From Capnocytophaga ochracea DSM 7271 (GTDB lineage: Bacteria > Bacteroidota > Bacteroidia > Flavobacteriales > Flavobacteriaceae): a stretch of DNA of 64,000 bases. The stretch lies in the NCBI RefSeq assembly GCF_000023285.1, contig NC_013162.1, positions 1,342,501-1,406,500 of the forward strand, given 5' to 3'. The notes below the pieces were generated by a model that worked only from the letters and a program-made list of their open reading frames with translations, made no database searches and was not told the origin of the DNA. This document shows positions 9,667-18,300 of this stretch, piece after piece. A program made the translations under genes and the position numbers. Position 1 is the first letter of the stretch; each line of letters opens with the position of its first letter.

Positions 9667-10117
9667 TTAACCAATTGCTCTCATTCTTTTGGCAAAAGCA
9701 ATAGCTTCCACTATATTATCTACTTGTAGTTTTTCGAGGATATTTTGCCTATGGCGGTTTATTGTATGTACACTGATGTTCAATTTTTCGGAGATTTTTT
9801 TGCTGAACATTCCTTCATTTGCTAGTAGCAACATCTCTTTTTCGAGAGGCGTAAGTTGTATATCAGTACCAAAGGTCAACTCGAAAAGCACTATCTCGTC
9901 AGTAAGATAGTTGATTATCTGGAAACGTATTGGCTAGTTAGCCCACTGCTATGGAGAAGTGTCCATAAAGCCCATAGCCAACCAATTGTTACTTTGCACT
10001 GCCAAGAGTTGCATTTAGTAAATCACACGCGTGTACTTTTCCCTATTTAAAACTCTAAACTCGTATACATACTTGTATTGCACTTGCTGTTTAGCGGGCA
10101 AGTCTTCTAAAAATCTT
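9667..10117 (-). pseudogene. Degraded LuxR-type regulator (PAS-like + HTH) with in-frame stops
   Basis: An open frame of 74 codons (GTG start, 9891-9667) encodes a LuxR-type helix-turn-helix (LTPLEKEMLLLANEG, ISVHTINRHRQNILEKLQV). The same reading frame continues upstream with clear similarity to the intact regulator at 11535-12197: QYKYVYEFRVLNREKYTRVIY, then SNNWLAMGFMD, then PIRFQIINYLTDEIV. It is broken by stops at 10015-10017, 9949-9951 and 9934-9936, and another near 10117. It is therefore the remains of a paralogue rather than a small regulator gene. The C-terminal HTH alone might still be translated, which is not shown. Confidence 0.85.
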
Positions 10118-10160
10118 CATATCTGAACGTGTATTTACTCAACTGCTCACTTCCCTTGCT

Positions 10161-10201
10161 TTGTATAGCAACATTTAGAGGTAAATCCGAGTGAGTTTTA
10201 T
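10161..10201. repeat. Left copy of a 41-bp imperfect direct repeat
   Basis: It aligns with 11467-11507 with 37 of 41 identical positions by eye (shared core GCAACATTTA-AGGTAA-TCCGAGTGA). The two copies flank the gene at 10271-11341 in the same orientation, which suggests a segmental duplication of the regulator region. Confidence 0.8.
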
Positions 10202-10270
10202 CAGTAATAATAAACTCCCCGTGTCGTATGTATCACGCGGGGATTTTATTTTTGTAGCTACGGAAGCTTA

Positions 10271-11341
10271 CTATGGTAATTTTGGACCTTTCCAGCCTCT
10301 GGTTACTAAAACATATTGAAAATAATCGGTAGTATATTTACCCTCCTCAGGTGTTATCTTTCCCATAAGGAAACTAATAGGTGATTTAAAACCAACAACA
10401 TCTTGACAGTGTGCATAAGGAGAATCTTTACTGTTGAGCTTGTAAAGTACAATTGAAGGATTTTCAGAGGCTTCTTTGAAATTTTCTGCATTTGTGAAAT
10501 AGAAGATAGGCCCATCGCAGTTTGCCCAAGAAATCATCTCGTTAGGGCTCGTTGGCATACCCAAACCTTTTGGAAGATACATTTCTGAATCGAAAGGACG
10601 ATGCATCACAGAAATCACCGTATAATCTTTCTGTTTTAGAAGAGCAGCAAAACATTTTCTCCCGTTGTATTTTTCCTGATAGATATGTCCGCTACCCAAA
10701 GAGCAATAATAGTTTCTTTTTCTATCACTCACACTATCTAACTGCTTGATAGTTAAATCAAAATTACTCATCATAACACTATCGCGATTGTGCTTAAAGG
10801 CTTCTTGTTTACCTAAAAGTCCATAAACTCGTATCTTTTGATCCTTTGGTAGTGTTTGATTATAGTTGTAAAGTATCTTCCATTTTTCAAGATACTCCTG
10901 TGTTTGGCGCTGCGGGATATTCTCTTTAAGATTGTTGAAGTGTTGTTTCAACAACGTTTCATCAGGAGTGTCAGTATTTAGGTATTGATTCAGAAGTTCA
11001 GCATCTTCGGTAAAAAATTCATTAAAATAATCAGTAACTCCAAACTTTTTGTTCAGGTATATCAAGAGTTGAGCGTCAAAAAGTTGTGTCTTGGTAAATC
11101 CGTGAATCTCACCAAACATAAACACAGTAGATGTATTAACCTCTGCAAATAATGTTGTATCGGAGATAGTGCATTCTGACGGTAATATTATGCTATTAGC
11201 TTTAAGGTAATTTACTTTTTCTTCACTAATATTACCACGTAGGAAGAACCCATAAATAAAGAAATATGCAATAGGCAATACAGTTAAGAGCAAGAAAATA
11301 ACAAGGATAGTAAGTAGTATTTTTTTTATTACTTTTTTCAT
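10271..11341 (-). CDS. Membrane-anchored protein, possibly erythromycin-esterase/ChaN-like fold, function unknown
   Basis: The 356-residue product has one N-terminal membrane anchor (about 8-32) and a large domain that would face the periplasm. The motif VFMFGEIHGFTKTQ resembles the GExHG motif of the erythromycin-esterase-like and ChaN/TIKI-type proteins. Further matches are HNRDSVMMSNF and CSLGSGHIYQ, placed like the later RDxxM and GH motifs of those families. The true relation and any enzymatic activity are uncertain. It sits between a decayed and an intact LuxR regulator on the same strand and is flanked by a 41-bp direct repeat, so it may have moved or duplicated with them. Confidence 0.55.
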   Translation of the reverse strand: MKKVIKKILLTILVIFLLLTVLPIAYFFIYGFFLRGNISEEKVNYLKANSIILPSECTISDTTLFAEVNTSTVFMFGEIHGFTKTQLFDAQLLIYLNKKFGVTDYFNEFFTEDAELLNQYLNTDTPDETLLKQHFNNLKENIPQRQTQEYLEKWKILYNYNQTLPKDQKIRVYGLLGKQEAFKHNRDSVMMSNFDLTIKQLDSVSDRKRNYYCSLGSGHIYQEKYNGRKCFAALLKQKDYTVISVMHRPFDSEMYLPKGLGMPTSPNEMISWANCDGPIFYFTNAENFKEASENPSIVLYKLNSKDSPYAHCQDVVGFKSPISFLMGKITPEEGKYTTDYFQYVLVTRGWKGPKLP

Positions 11342-11466
11342 AACATAACTATTTAGTTAATAAATATAAACACACAAGAATTTAAGTAAAAAGAATCTCA
11401 TTTCCTTAAATTCACAACAAAAGTACAAAATTAATTTTAATGAATAGATAATTAATGAGTATTTTT

Positions 11467-11507
11467 TTGTACAGCAACATTTATAGGTAAGTCCGAGTGA
11501 ATTTTAT
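11467..11507. repeat. Right copy of a 41-bp imperfect direct repeat
   Basis: Partner of 10161-10201 (about 37/41 identical, same orientation). It lies just beyond the 3' end of the intact LuxR gene. Confidence 0.8.
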
Positions 11508-11534
11508 TTATTGCTTGATGTGCTATGACCCGTA

Positions 11535-12197
11535 CTACGACCTTATTGCTTCAATGATATTACCTACTTGTAGTTTTTCGAGGATATTTTGGCGGTGGCG
11601 GTTTACGGTATGTACGCTGATGTTCAATTTTTCGGAGATTTCTTTACTGAACATTCCCTCTTTGGCAAGGGCGAGTATTTCTCTCTCGCGTGGGGTGAGG
11701 AGGGTATTAGTAGCACTTTCGATAGCAAAAGGTACAATCTCATCGGTAAGGCAGTTTTTTATCTGAAAGCGGACAGAAGTGTTTGCCGATTGTTCAGGAG
11801 CGAGGTCTATGATGCCCATTCCGAGAAAATTATCGTCTTTAAAGGCTAATATGCGCATTTGGTAAATCATTCGTACATACTTTCCTCTATCCAAGACTCT
11901 CATTTCATAGATATATTTGTAAGTTAGCTTTTCTTCCTCGGGGAGCGTGTCCAAAAACTCCCATACTTTTTTATCAATTCGTCTTACCACTTCTAAATCA
12001 TCGGGATACACCAATTTCTCAATATTGAGTTTATCAGAAGCTTGAATATCTTCGGTTACATATTCGGTTACATAATAGTAACGACCGAATCTATCTAACA
12101 GAAAAACAGCAAAACTACCTGCTTCTTCTAAGATTTTTAAGTGTGGAATGTATTCCTGTGCTATTTCCTCTATGCTTTTATCGGTTGTCATCTTCAA
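11535..12197 (-). CDS. LuxR-family transcriptional regulator with N-terminal PAS-like sensor domain
   Basis: The 220-residue protein has an N-terminal region (about 20-150; FAVFLLDRFGRYYYVTEYV, DNFLGMGIIDLAPEQ) with the look of a PAS domain, and a C-terminal LuxR helix-turn-helix (LLTPREREILALAKEGMF, ISVHTVNRHRQNILEKL). The protein stops at EAIRS, a little shorter than the decayed paralogue (EAIAFAKRMRAIG). It is divergent from the CPBP protease gene; a -7-like TATCTTTG lies at 12257-12250 back to back with the + strand promoter. Ligand and targets are unknown. Confidence 0.88.
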   Translation of the reverse strand: MKMTTDKSIEEIAQEYIPHLKILEEAGSFAVFLLDRFGRYYYVTEYVTEDIQASDKLNIEKLVYPDDLEVVRRIDKKVWEFLDTLPEEEKLTYKYIYEMRVLDRGKYVRMIYQMRILAFKDDNFLGMGIIDLAPEQSANTSVRFQIKNCLTDEIVPFAIESATNTLLTPREREILALAKEGMFSKEISEKLNISVHTVNRHRQNILEKLQVGNIIEAIRS

Positions 12198-12214
12198 AAT
12201 GGTTATTTTTCAGT

Positions 12215-12246
12215 ATTGTGTAGTTATGCCCGCCGGCGTAATTTTG
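12215..12246 (+). promoter_or_regulatory. Promoter of the CPBP protease gene
   Basis: ATTG at 12215-12218, a 20-nt spacer and TAATTTTG at 12239-12246 fit the Bacteroidota -33/-7 consensus. The - strand TATCTTTG (12257-12250) is only 3 nt away, so the two divergent genes have abutting -7 boxes around GCGC. Confidence 0.6.
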
Positions 12247-12275
12247 CGCCAAAGATAATCAAATATTTTTAAAAG

Positions 12276-13127
12276 ATGAAGAATCAAACACGAACCATTA
12301 GAAATTTATGTATTTTTATTTTCGTAGCCCTCAGTTGTGGCTGGATAGGCGTATGGGTTGATTCGCTTACGGGTGAAACGACAGGTGATTTCAGTGATAC
12401 CAGTAATGGTACTAGCGGAATGGGTATTTTTATCGTTGCTCCAGTGCTTACTTGGCTTCTGTTGCGCGCCTTTATGGGTGATGGTTGGCGCGATGCAGGG
12501 TTGCGTCCGCTTATCAAGAAAAACTTACGTTGGTATGGGCTGGCAACCCTTATTTACCCTGCGGTGATTGCCGTTACCCTGCTTATAGGGGAGCTTTTTG
12601 GCTGGCTAGATGTACAAATCCGGTGGACGGACTACCTTGCGGGCTTTGGTATTTTTGTAGTAGCCGAATTTGTAAAGAATTTCTTTGAAGAATCGTCGTG
12701 GCGAGGGTATCTTACCGCCCGTTTGCTCAGTTTGAATATTAAAGATGTGTGGCTTTACCTCATTGTGGGGGTAGTGTGGTGCTCGTGGCATTGGCCTTAC
12801 TTTTTCTACTTTATAAAACCCGAACAGATATTTGCTGTATTCCCTTACGATAAGGTTACTTTTTGTATAATGGCATTAGTGTGCTGCATCTCCTGGACGG
12901 TGATGTATACCGAACTTTTCCGCCTTACCAAGTCGATATGGCCTGGGGTGTGGATGCACGCTATTGAGGATACCACTATCAACAGTTTGATATACGATAA
13001 GCATATTTTTATAGAAACGGGCAAACATATACTCATTTCCCCTGTTTCGGGCATAATCCCTTGTCTGCTGTTCCTTGGCGTAGGTTTATGGCTACGAAGA
13101 ATTAGACTTATACAAGAACAACTCTGA
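12276..13127 (+). CDS. CPBP-family intramembrane metalloprotease (CAAX/Abi)
   Basis: The 283-residue polytopic membrane protein has about 7-8 hydrophobic segments. The three CPBP motifs are present: FFEESSWRGYL (Glu-Glu and Arg), VWCSWHWPYFF (His) and WPGVWMHAIEDT (His). Members are prenyl-protein-type proteases or, in bacteria, bacteriocin-immunity and regulatory proteases; the substrate here is unknown. It is divergent from the LuxR regulator, which may control it, and is followed by its own terminator. Confidence 0.88.
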   Translation: MKNQTRTIRNLCIFIFVALSCGWIGVWVDSLTGETTGDFSDTSNGTSGMGIFIVAPVLTWLLLRAFMGDGWRDAGLRPLIKKNLRWYGLATLIYPAVIAVTLLIGELFGWLDVQIRWTDYLAGFGIFVVAEFVKNFFEESSWRGYLTARLLSLNIKDVWLYLIVGVVWCSWHWPYFFYFIKPEQIFAVFPYDKVTFCIMALVCCISWTVMYTELFRLTKSIWPGVWMHAIEDTTINSLIYDKHIFIETGKHILISPVSGIIPCLLFLGVGLWLRRIRLIQEQL

Positions 13128-13175
13128 CATTACAAGATATTAACATTTGGTAAAATAAGATTATTCGTGTAAGAT

Positions 13176-13223
13176 AACCGTCTCCTAAATCTCTTTCTGA
13201 GGGAATAGGAGATGGTTTTCTTT
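13176..13223 (+). terminator. Intrinsic terminator after CPBP protease
   Basis: AACCGTCTCCTA (13176-13187) pairs with TAGGAGATGGTT (13206-13217) with one G-T pair, followed by TTCTTT. Confidence 0.8.
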
Positions 13224-13547
13224 ACCTTAGCGTTACTATGTTCTTTTTATTAGAGAGATATCTAAATCGCTTTCCCTCTGCCTTTCAGTCCCTACATTTT
13301 CTTCTTCCAAGATAACCAGCGAATGTTCATAGCTGGGTATGTGCACTGTGATAGCAGAGTATGCGATAGCGGAGATGTTTACTCCCTTTATTACCGTCAA
13401 AACCAGTGTTTACCACTCTTTTTTAACTTTTTATTCTCAATTACTTACATACTCTATTTCCAATTCTTCAAAAACCCTTTACTCTTCTTTCTCACCTCAC
13501 TTCTCTCATAACAACCTGTGTAACTCACATACTTTTCTTTGCGAATA

Positions 13548-13578
13548 TTTGTCATTTCCCTAAAAACACCTACCTTTG
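13548..13578 (+). promoter_or_regulatory. Promoter of the carbonic anhydrase gene
   Basis: TTTG (13548-13551), 19-nt spacer, TACCTTTG (13571-13578): an exact Bacteroidota -33/-7 pair about 30 nt before the start codon. Confidence 0.85.
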
Positions 13579-13608
13579 CCACCTCAGTAGCCACTAATTA
13601 TTATACTT

Positions 13609-14265
13609 ATGCCTACTTACAACAAAATATTCGAAAACAATCGTCAATGGGTAAAACACCGCAAAGAGGGCGACCCTCATTTCTTCAAGAAACTCGCCGA
13701 AGACCAAAACCCCGATTACCTCTATATAGGTTGCTCCGATAGTCGTGTAGCTGCCGAAGAGTTAATGGGTGTAGGTCCTGGTAAAGTGTTTGTACACCGC
13801 AATATTGCCAATGTAGTAAACACCCTCGATATGAGCTCTACTGCCGTGATACAATACGCCGTCGAACACCTGCAAGTAAAGCATATTGTCGTATGTGGTC
13901 ATTACGATTGCGGAGGTGTAAAAGCTGCTATGCAAGCCAAAGACTTTGGTTTGTTAAACCCTTGGTTACGTACCATTCGCGATGTATACCGCTTGCATCA
14001 AGCAGAACTCGATGCCATTACTGATGCCGACCACCGTTACCGCCGTTTGGTAGAACTGAACGTAGAAGAACAGTGTTTCAATGTTACCAAAATGGCAGTT
14101 GTGCAAGAAAGTTATCTCAAACACCAATACCCTGCTGTTCACGGTTGGGTATTCGATATTCACACCGGCGAACTCATAGACCTTAATCTCGACTTCGAAG
14201 CCTTCCTTCATAAAATCCAAAAGATATACGACCTCACCGGACAAGAATGGTATAAACCCTACTAA
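13609..14265 (+). CDS. can: Beta-class carbonic anhydrase
   Basis: The 218-residue zinc enzyme interconverts CO2 and bicarbonate in the cytoplasm. All zinc and catalytic residues are visible: Cys42-Ser-Asp44-Ser-Arg46, and His98 with Cys101 in CGHYDCGG; HRNIANVV follows the first motif as usual. It stands alone with its own promoter. In a capnophilic organism it would supply bicarbonate for carboxylation, which is inferred from the probable genus. Confidence 0.96.
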   Translation: MPTYNKIFENNRQWVKHRKEGDPHFFKKLAEDQNPDYLYIGCSDSRVAAEELMGVGPGKVFVHRNIANVVNTLDMSSTAVIQYAVEHLQVKHIVVCGHYDCGGVKAAMQAKDFGLLNPWLRTIRDVYRLHQAELDAITDADHRYRRLVELNVEEQCFNVTKMAVVQESYLKHQYPAVHGWVFDIHTGELIDLNLDFEAFLHKIQKIYDLTGQEWYKPY

Positions 14266-14500
14266 TTTCACTCAATAGTTAAAAGTCAAAAGACGTCATA
14301 TATTAGCTCCAACTATTCTATGGCTACTTTACAACGAACTTATATTAAATACAATTTCTCTCAAAAACTTCTTTATAAACACCTATTCTACCACGTCTAT
14401 CTTTTCGCTCCCCTAAGTCTCTCCGATAGCACCCACTTTTTTAACCTATCTCATAAAACTTTTTCACCGCCTCACCCTCGTTATTCGTCCCCCGTCATTA

Positions 14501-14600
14501 CTTCTCTTTTCCGTCCCTACATTCCCCCTCATTGAGGAAGTCCGCGAGAGCGGAGTATGTGTAAAAGGGGGAGGTTATCCCCTATTGCTTATGCCCTAAG
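14501..14600. repeat. G/C-rich intergenic repeat module with nested hairpin
   Basis: CATTCCCCCTCATTGAGG is followed by a hairpin TCCGC-gaga-GCGGA and GTATGTG, then GGGGGAGGTTATC. Compared with the module at about 20718-20756, the GGGGGCTAGG part is replaced by the hairpin, as if a smaller element had been inserted. Confidence 0.7.
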
Positions 14601-14653
14601 ACCCCACACCACCCCATTTTCTCATTTCCAAATTTGCTAATTCCCTAATTATT

Positions 14654-15095
14654 CCTTCTCTTTTCCGTCACTACATTCCCCCTCTCCTTGGGAGAAGTCT
14701 CCGAATAGGAGAGTATGTGATTGGGGTGAGGATTCCCTTTCTTTCGCCTCGAACCCCCGTTTTTCCCATTTTTATACTCGTTGTATCATATTATGAATCA
14801 ACTATTTATATACCCTTTCTATACCAATCGTCCAAGATTCGTATAAGCTTCCTATAAGCTCTCTATAAGCTAACCCCACCCTCCTTACAGCCTTTTTTCA
14901 TCAAAACTCCTTTTAACTCTCTTCCGAACTCCTCCGATATCTTCCGAATCCTCCAACCCTCCATATTTGCTAATTTTCAAATTTGCTAATCTACTAATTT
15001 TTTCCCGCCCGTCGTGCTACGGCTGTCTGTGTGGCTGGCACCTTTGGCAAAGTTGATTAGTGGTATTATTGACATTTCTGGTATTATTGACATTT
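14654..15095. repeat. Composite interspersed repeat, copy 1 (core 14806-14889)
   Basis: Module order: CCGTCACTACATTCCCCCTC palindrome, CTTTCGCCTCGAAnCCCCGT, the 84-bp core (TATACCAATCGTCCAAGATT, then three TATAAGCT units and CCACCCTCCTTACA), Cys-box-like CTTCCGAACTCCTCCG, CGCCCGTCGTGCTACGGC, CACCTTTGGCAAAGTTGA, and two TGGTATTATTGACATTT units. The order is shared with copies 2-4. Confidence 0.9.
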
Positions 15096-15327
15096 ACCTC
15101 ATTTTCTCATTCTCTCATTTTCTAATTTGCTAATTTTCCCCGCCCGTCGTGCTACGACCTCACACCCGCCTGTGTGGCTCACACTTTCTTCCTTTTTCTT
15201 TTGAAAAGTGTTAAAATTAATAATAATACACTTTCTTTTATTTTCTCCTTATCTATTGTAATTCATATGATTATCCCCTCTATTTAGCGAAGTATATAAA
15301 ATTATTTAAAAATATTAGCTATAATTG

Positions 15328-15359
15328 TTTGGTAGATATAATAAATAGTTGTACTTTTA
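15328..15359 (+). promoter_or_regulatory. Promoter of the second susC/susD operon
   Basis: TTTG (15328-15331), 20-nt spacer and TACTTTTA (15352-15359) fit the Bacteroidota consensus apart from the last base of the -7 box. The start codon is 30 nt downstream. Confidence 0.7.
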
Positions 15360-15389
15360 CGCCGTAAATTTCATTTAATAGCCAAACTT

Positions 15390-18300
15390 ATGAAAAGAAA
15401 GTATTTAACATTTGTTATGTTTGTGTTAAGTTGCTTTTTAACAACTCTTATGGCACAAACCATCTCAGTAAAAGGTAAAGTTACTGACGATAAGAAAACG
15501 CCTTTACCCGGAGTTTCCGTAGTGGTTAAAGGCTCCACGCACGGTACATCTACTGATTTTGACGGTAATTACCAAATCCAAGCCAAAGCAGGCGATGTGC
15601 TTGAGTTTAGCTTTGTAGGGTTTACTACCCAGACTAAAAAAGTTGTAGGGGGGGGGAATTCTTATACAGTTAATGTACAACTAAAAGAAGATACCCAGCA
15701 ACTCAGCGAAGTGGTAGTGGTGGGGTTTGCCACTCAAAAGAAAGAAAACCTTACAGGTGCAGTAACCTCAGTAGATTCCAAAGCATTAGAGAATCGCCCC
15801 GTAAACAACGTAACCCAAGCCTTACAAGGAAACGTTTCGGGGTTGAACTTTTCGGTAGGAAATGGAGGTGGACAGTTGGATAGTAACCTTTCATTCAACA
15901 TTCGCGGAACAGGTACTATTGGTTCAGGTTCTAGTGGTAGTCCGTTAGTACTTATAGATGGTATGGAAGGCGATATGAATACTTTAAATCCTAATGATAT
16001 AGAAAGTATTTCGGTATTGAAAGATGCAGCTTCGGCTTCTATTTATGGGTCTCGTGCAGCTTTTGGGGTGATTTTGGTAACTACTAAATCAGGTAAAGAT
16101 GGTAGAATGACAATGAATTATAGTACCAATTACCGTCTTGCCTCACCAGTAGGTATCCCTAATATGTTGGATTCAGAAAGTTTTGCTTATTACTTCAATG
16201 AAGCTCAAAAGAATAACGGAGGAGCTCCTGTATTTGAAGATCGTATTGTGCAGAATATCAAGGCATATAAAGCAGGATTGCTAAAAGATGCTACCGATTG
16301 GAACCCAACCAAAGATGGAAACGGTGCTTGGAATGACTACAAGCAAAGTTGGGCTAATGTAGATTGGTTTAAAGAGTTTTATAGAACTTCTGCTCCTTCA
16401 CAAGAGCATAATTTCACAGCTCGTGGAGGTACTGAAAAGATAAAATATTACGTGTCATTAGGTTGGCTTGATGCTGAGGGATTATCTCGCTATAATACCG
16501 ATAAAATGTCGCGTTATTCAGCACAAGGGAAAATATCAGCACAAATACTTCCTTATTTAAAGTTGGATTATAATTCCCGTTTTAGTCGTATAGATTTCTC
16601 CCGTTCTTCTTATTTAGGAGGATTATTTTTCCACAATATAGCAAGACGTTGGCCTACTTTGCCACTCAAAGATCCCAATGGGCATTATATGAATGGTAAT
16701 GAGATAGCACAGCTTAATGAAGGACGCGATAAAACACAAAGTGATGAACTTACCCAACAATTAGCTTTGGTATTCAACCCTATAAAAGGATGGGTAACCA
16801 ATGTAGAGCTCAACTATCGCACTTCTACTGTCTTTAATAATTGGTACTACTTGCCTATCTACAAATATGGCTTACACGGAGAGCCTATTGCTATCTCACG
16901 TGATGGTTCAGCACCTGCAGGTCATTCAAAAATAAGTGAAGCAGCAGGGCGTTATAACTTCTTTAATACCAATATTTATTCATCTTACACAAAAGAAATT
17001 GAAAAACATACGGTTACTGTTTTAGCAGGGTTTCAATCTGAACTAAACAAAACACGTCATTTTTGGGCTTCTCGTGATGGTTTGTACAGCAAAAACTCTC
17101 TTTCACTGAACACCTCAGGAGGAAAAAATGATGATGTAGGAGGTGATTATCAACACTGGTCAACCGCAGGTTTCTTTGGTAGGATCAACTACAATTATGA
17201 CAGCAAATACTTATTGGAAGTGAATGCTCGTTATGACGGTAGTAGCCGTTTCTTGCGCGACCAACGTTGGAACTTGTTTACTTCAGCTTCTGTCGGTTGG
17301 AATATTGCCAAAGAAAGCTTTTGGGAACACCTTGGCAAATTTGGTGAAGCGGTAAGTGAGTTTAAGCTAAGAGGTTCTTATGGAGAATTGGGTAACCAAA
17401 ATACTGATAGCTGGTATCCTTTCTATCAAACAATGAATATAGGGGCTAACAATGGTAATTGGCTACTCAATGGAGATAAGACCAATACAGCCTACGCTCC
17501 AGGGTTAATAGCCTCTACTCTTACCTGGGAAAAAGTAGCTTCTTGGAATGCTGGTTTTGACCTAACAGCTTTAAAAAACCGTTTTAAGTTTACTTTTGAA
17601 TTGTTTAGCCGTAAAACCTATAATATGGTAGGTCCTGCACCAGAACTTCCTCCTGTATTGGGTACTTCTCCTGCTCGTATCAACAATACCGATATGGTAT
17701 CAAACGGATTTGAAATTATAACCAGCTGGAATGACAAAATAGGAGAAAATTTCTCGTACAACATTAAAGCTAATCTTACCGACAGCCGTCAAAAAATTAC
17801 AAAATACCCTAACAAGAATAACTCCTTAGGAAATTATTACGAAGGACAGTATTTGGGTGAAATATGGGGCTACCAAACACGTGGCATTGCTAAAACAGAT
17901 GCAGAGATGACCGAATGGTTAAAAACACACGACCAAAGTGCTTTGGGTAACAACTGGGCAGCAGGTGATATAATGTATGAAGACCTCAATGGTGATGGTA
18001 AAATCAACGGAGGTTCTAATACTGTGGGTGACCCAGGTGATAGAAAAATTATAGGAAACACTACTCCTCGCTATAATTTTGGACTACTTGTTGATTTGAA
18101 ATACAAAAACGTATATTTCAGTATGTTTTGGCAAGGTACAGGTAAGCGCGATTTAATCTTCAACGACTCTCCTTATTTTAGAGGAGCTAACCAAAACGTA
18201 TGGCAATCAGCAGGCTTTAAAGAGCATTTAGATTACTTCCGTCCCGAAGGTACTGACAGTCCTTTTGGTACTAATGTAGATGCGTATTACCCACGTCCTA

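Larger units (their letters stand above)
13128..13608. other. Intergenic region between CPBP protease and carbonic anhydrase
   Basis: It holds the protease terminator (13176-13223), a C/T-rich stretch with no convincing gene (the small open frames lack any recognisable protein), and the carbonic anhydrase promoter (13548-13578). Confidence 0.7.
14266..15389. other. 1.1-kb intergenic repeat region, no gene supported
   Basis: It contains a G/C-rich module (about 14501-14600), a full composite repeat (about 14654-15095, core 14806-14889), an extra CGCCCGTCGTGCTACG unit near 15140, and the promoter of the next susC. The small open frame at 14320 shows no protein-like composition. Confidence 0.8.

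Noticed and set aside
9667-9891. Stand-alone 74-residue HTH regulator
   Set aside because: The same frame continues upstream with clear similarity to a full regulator but with stop codons, so it is a gene remnant.
13323-13742. Small overlapping open frames before the carbonic anhydrase gene
   Set aside because: They overlap the promoter and the real gene, and their composition just reflects the C/T-rich DNA.
14320-14535. 71-codon open frame in the long intergenic region
   Set aside because: No recognisable protein, no ribosome-binding context, and its end runs into the repeat module.
14839-14875. Repeated TATAAGCT units as a CRISPR array
   Set aside because: Units are 8 bp with 3-bp spacers, no unique spacers of 30 bp or so, and no cas genes in the window.
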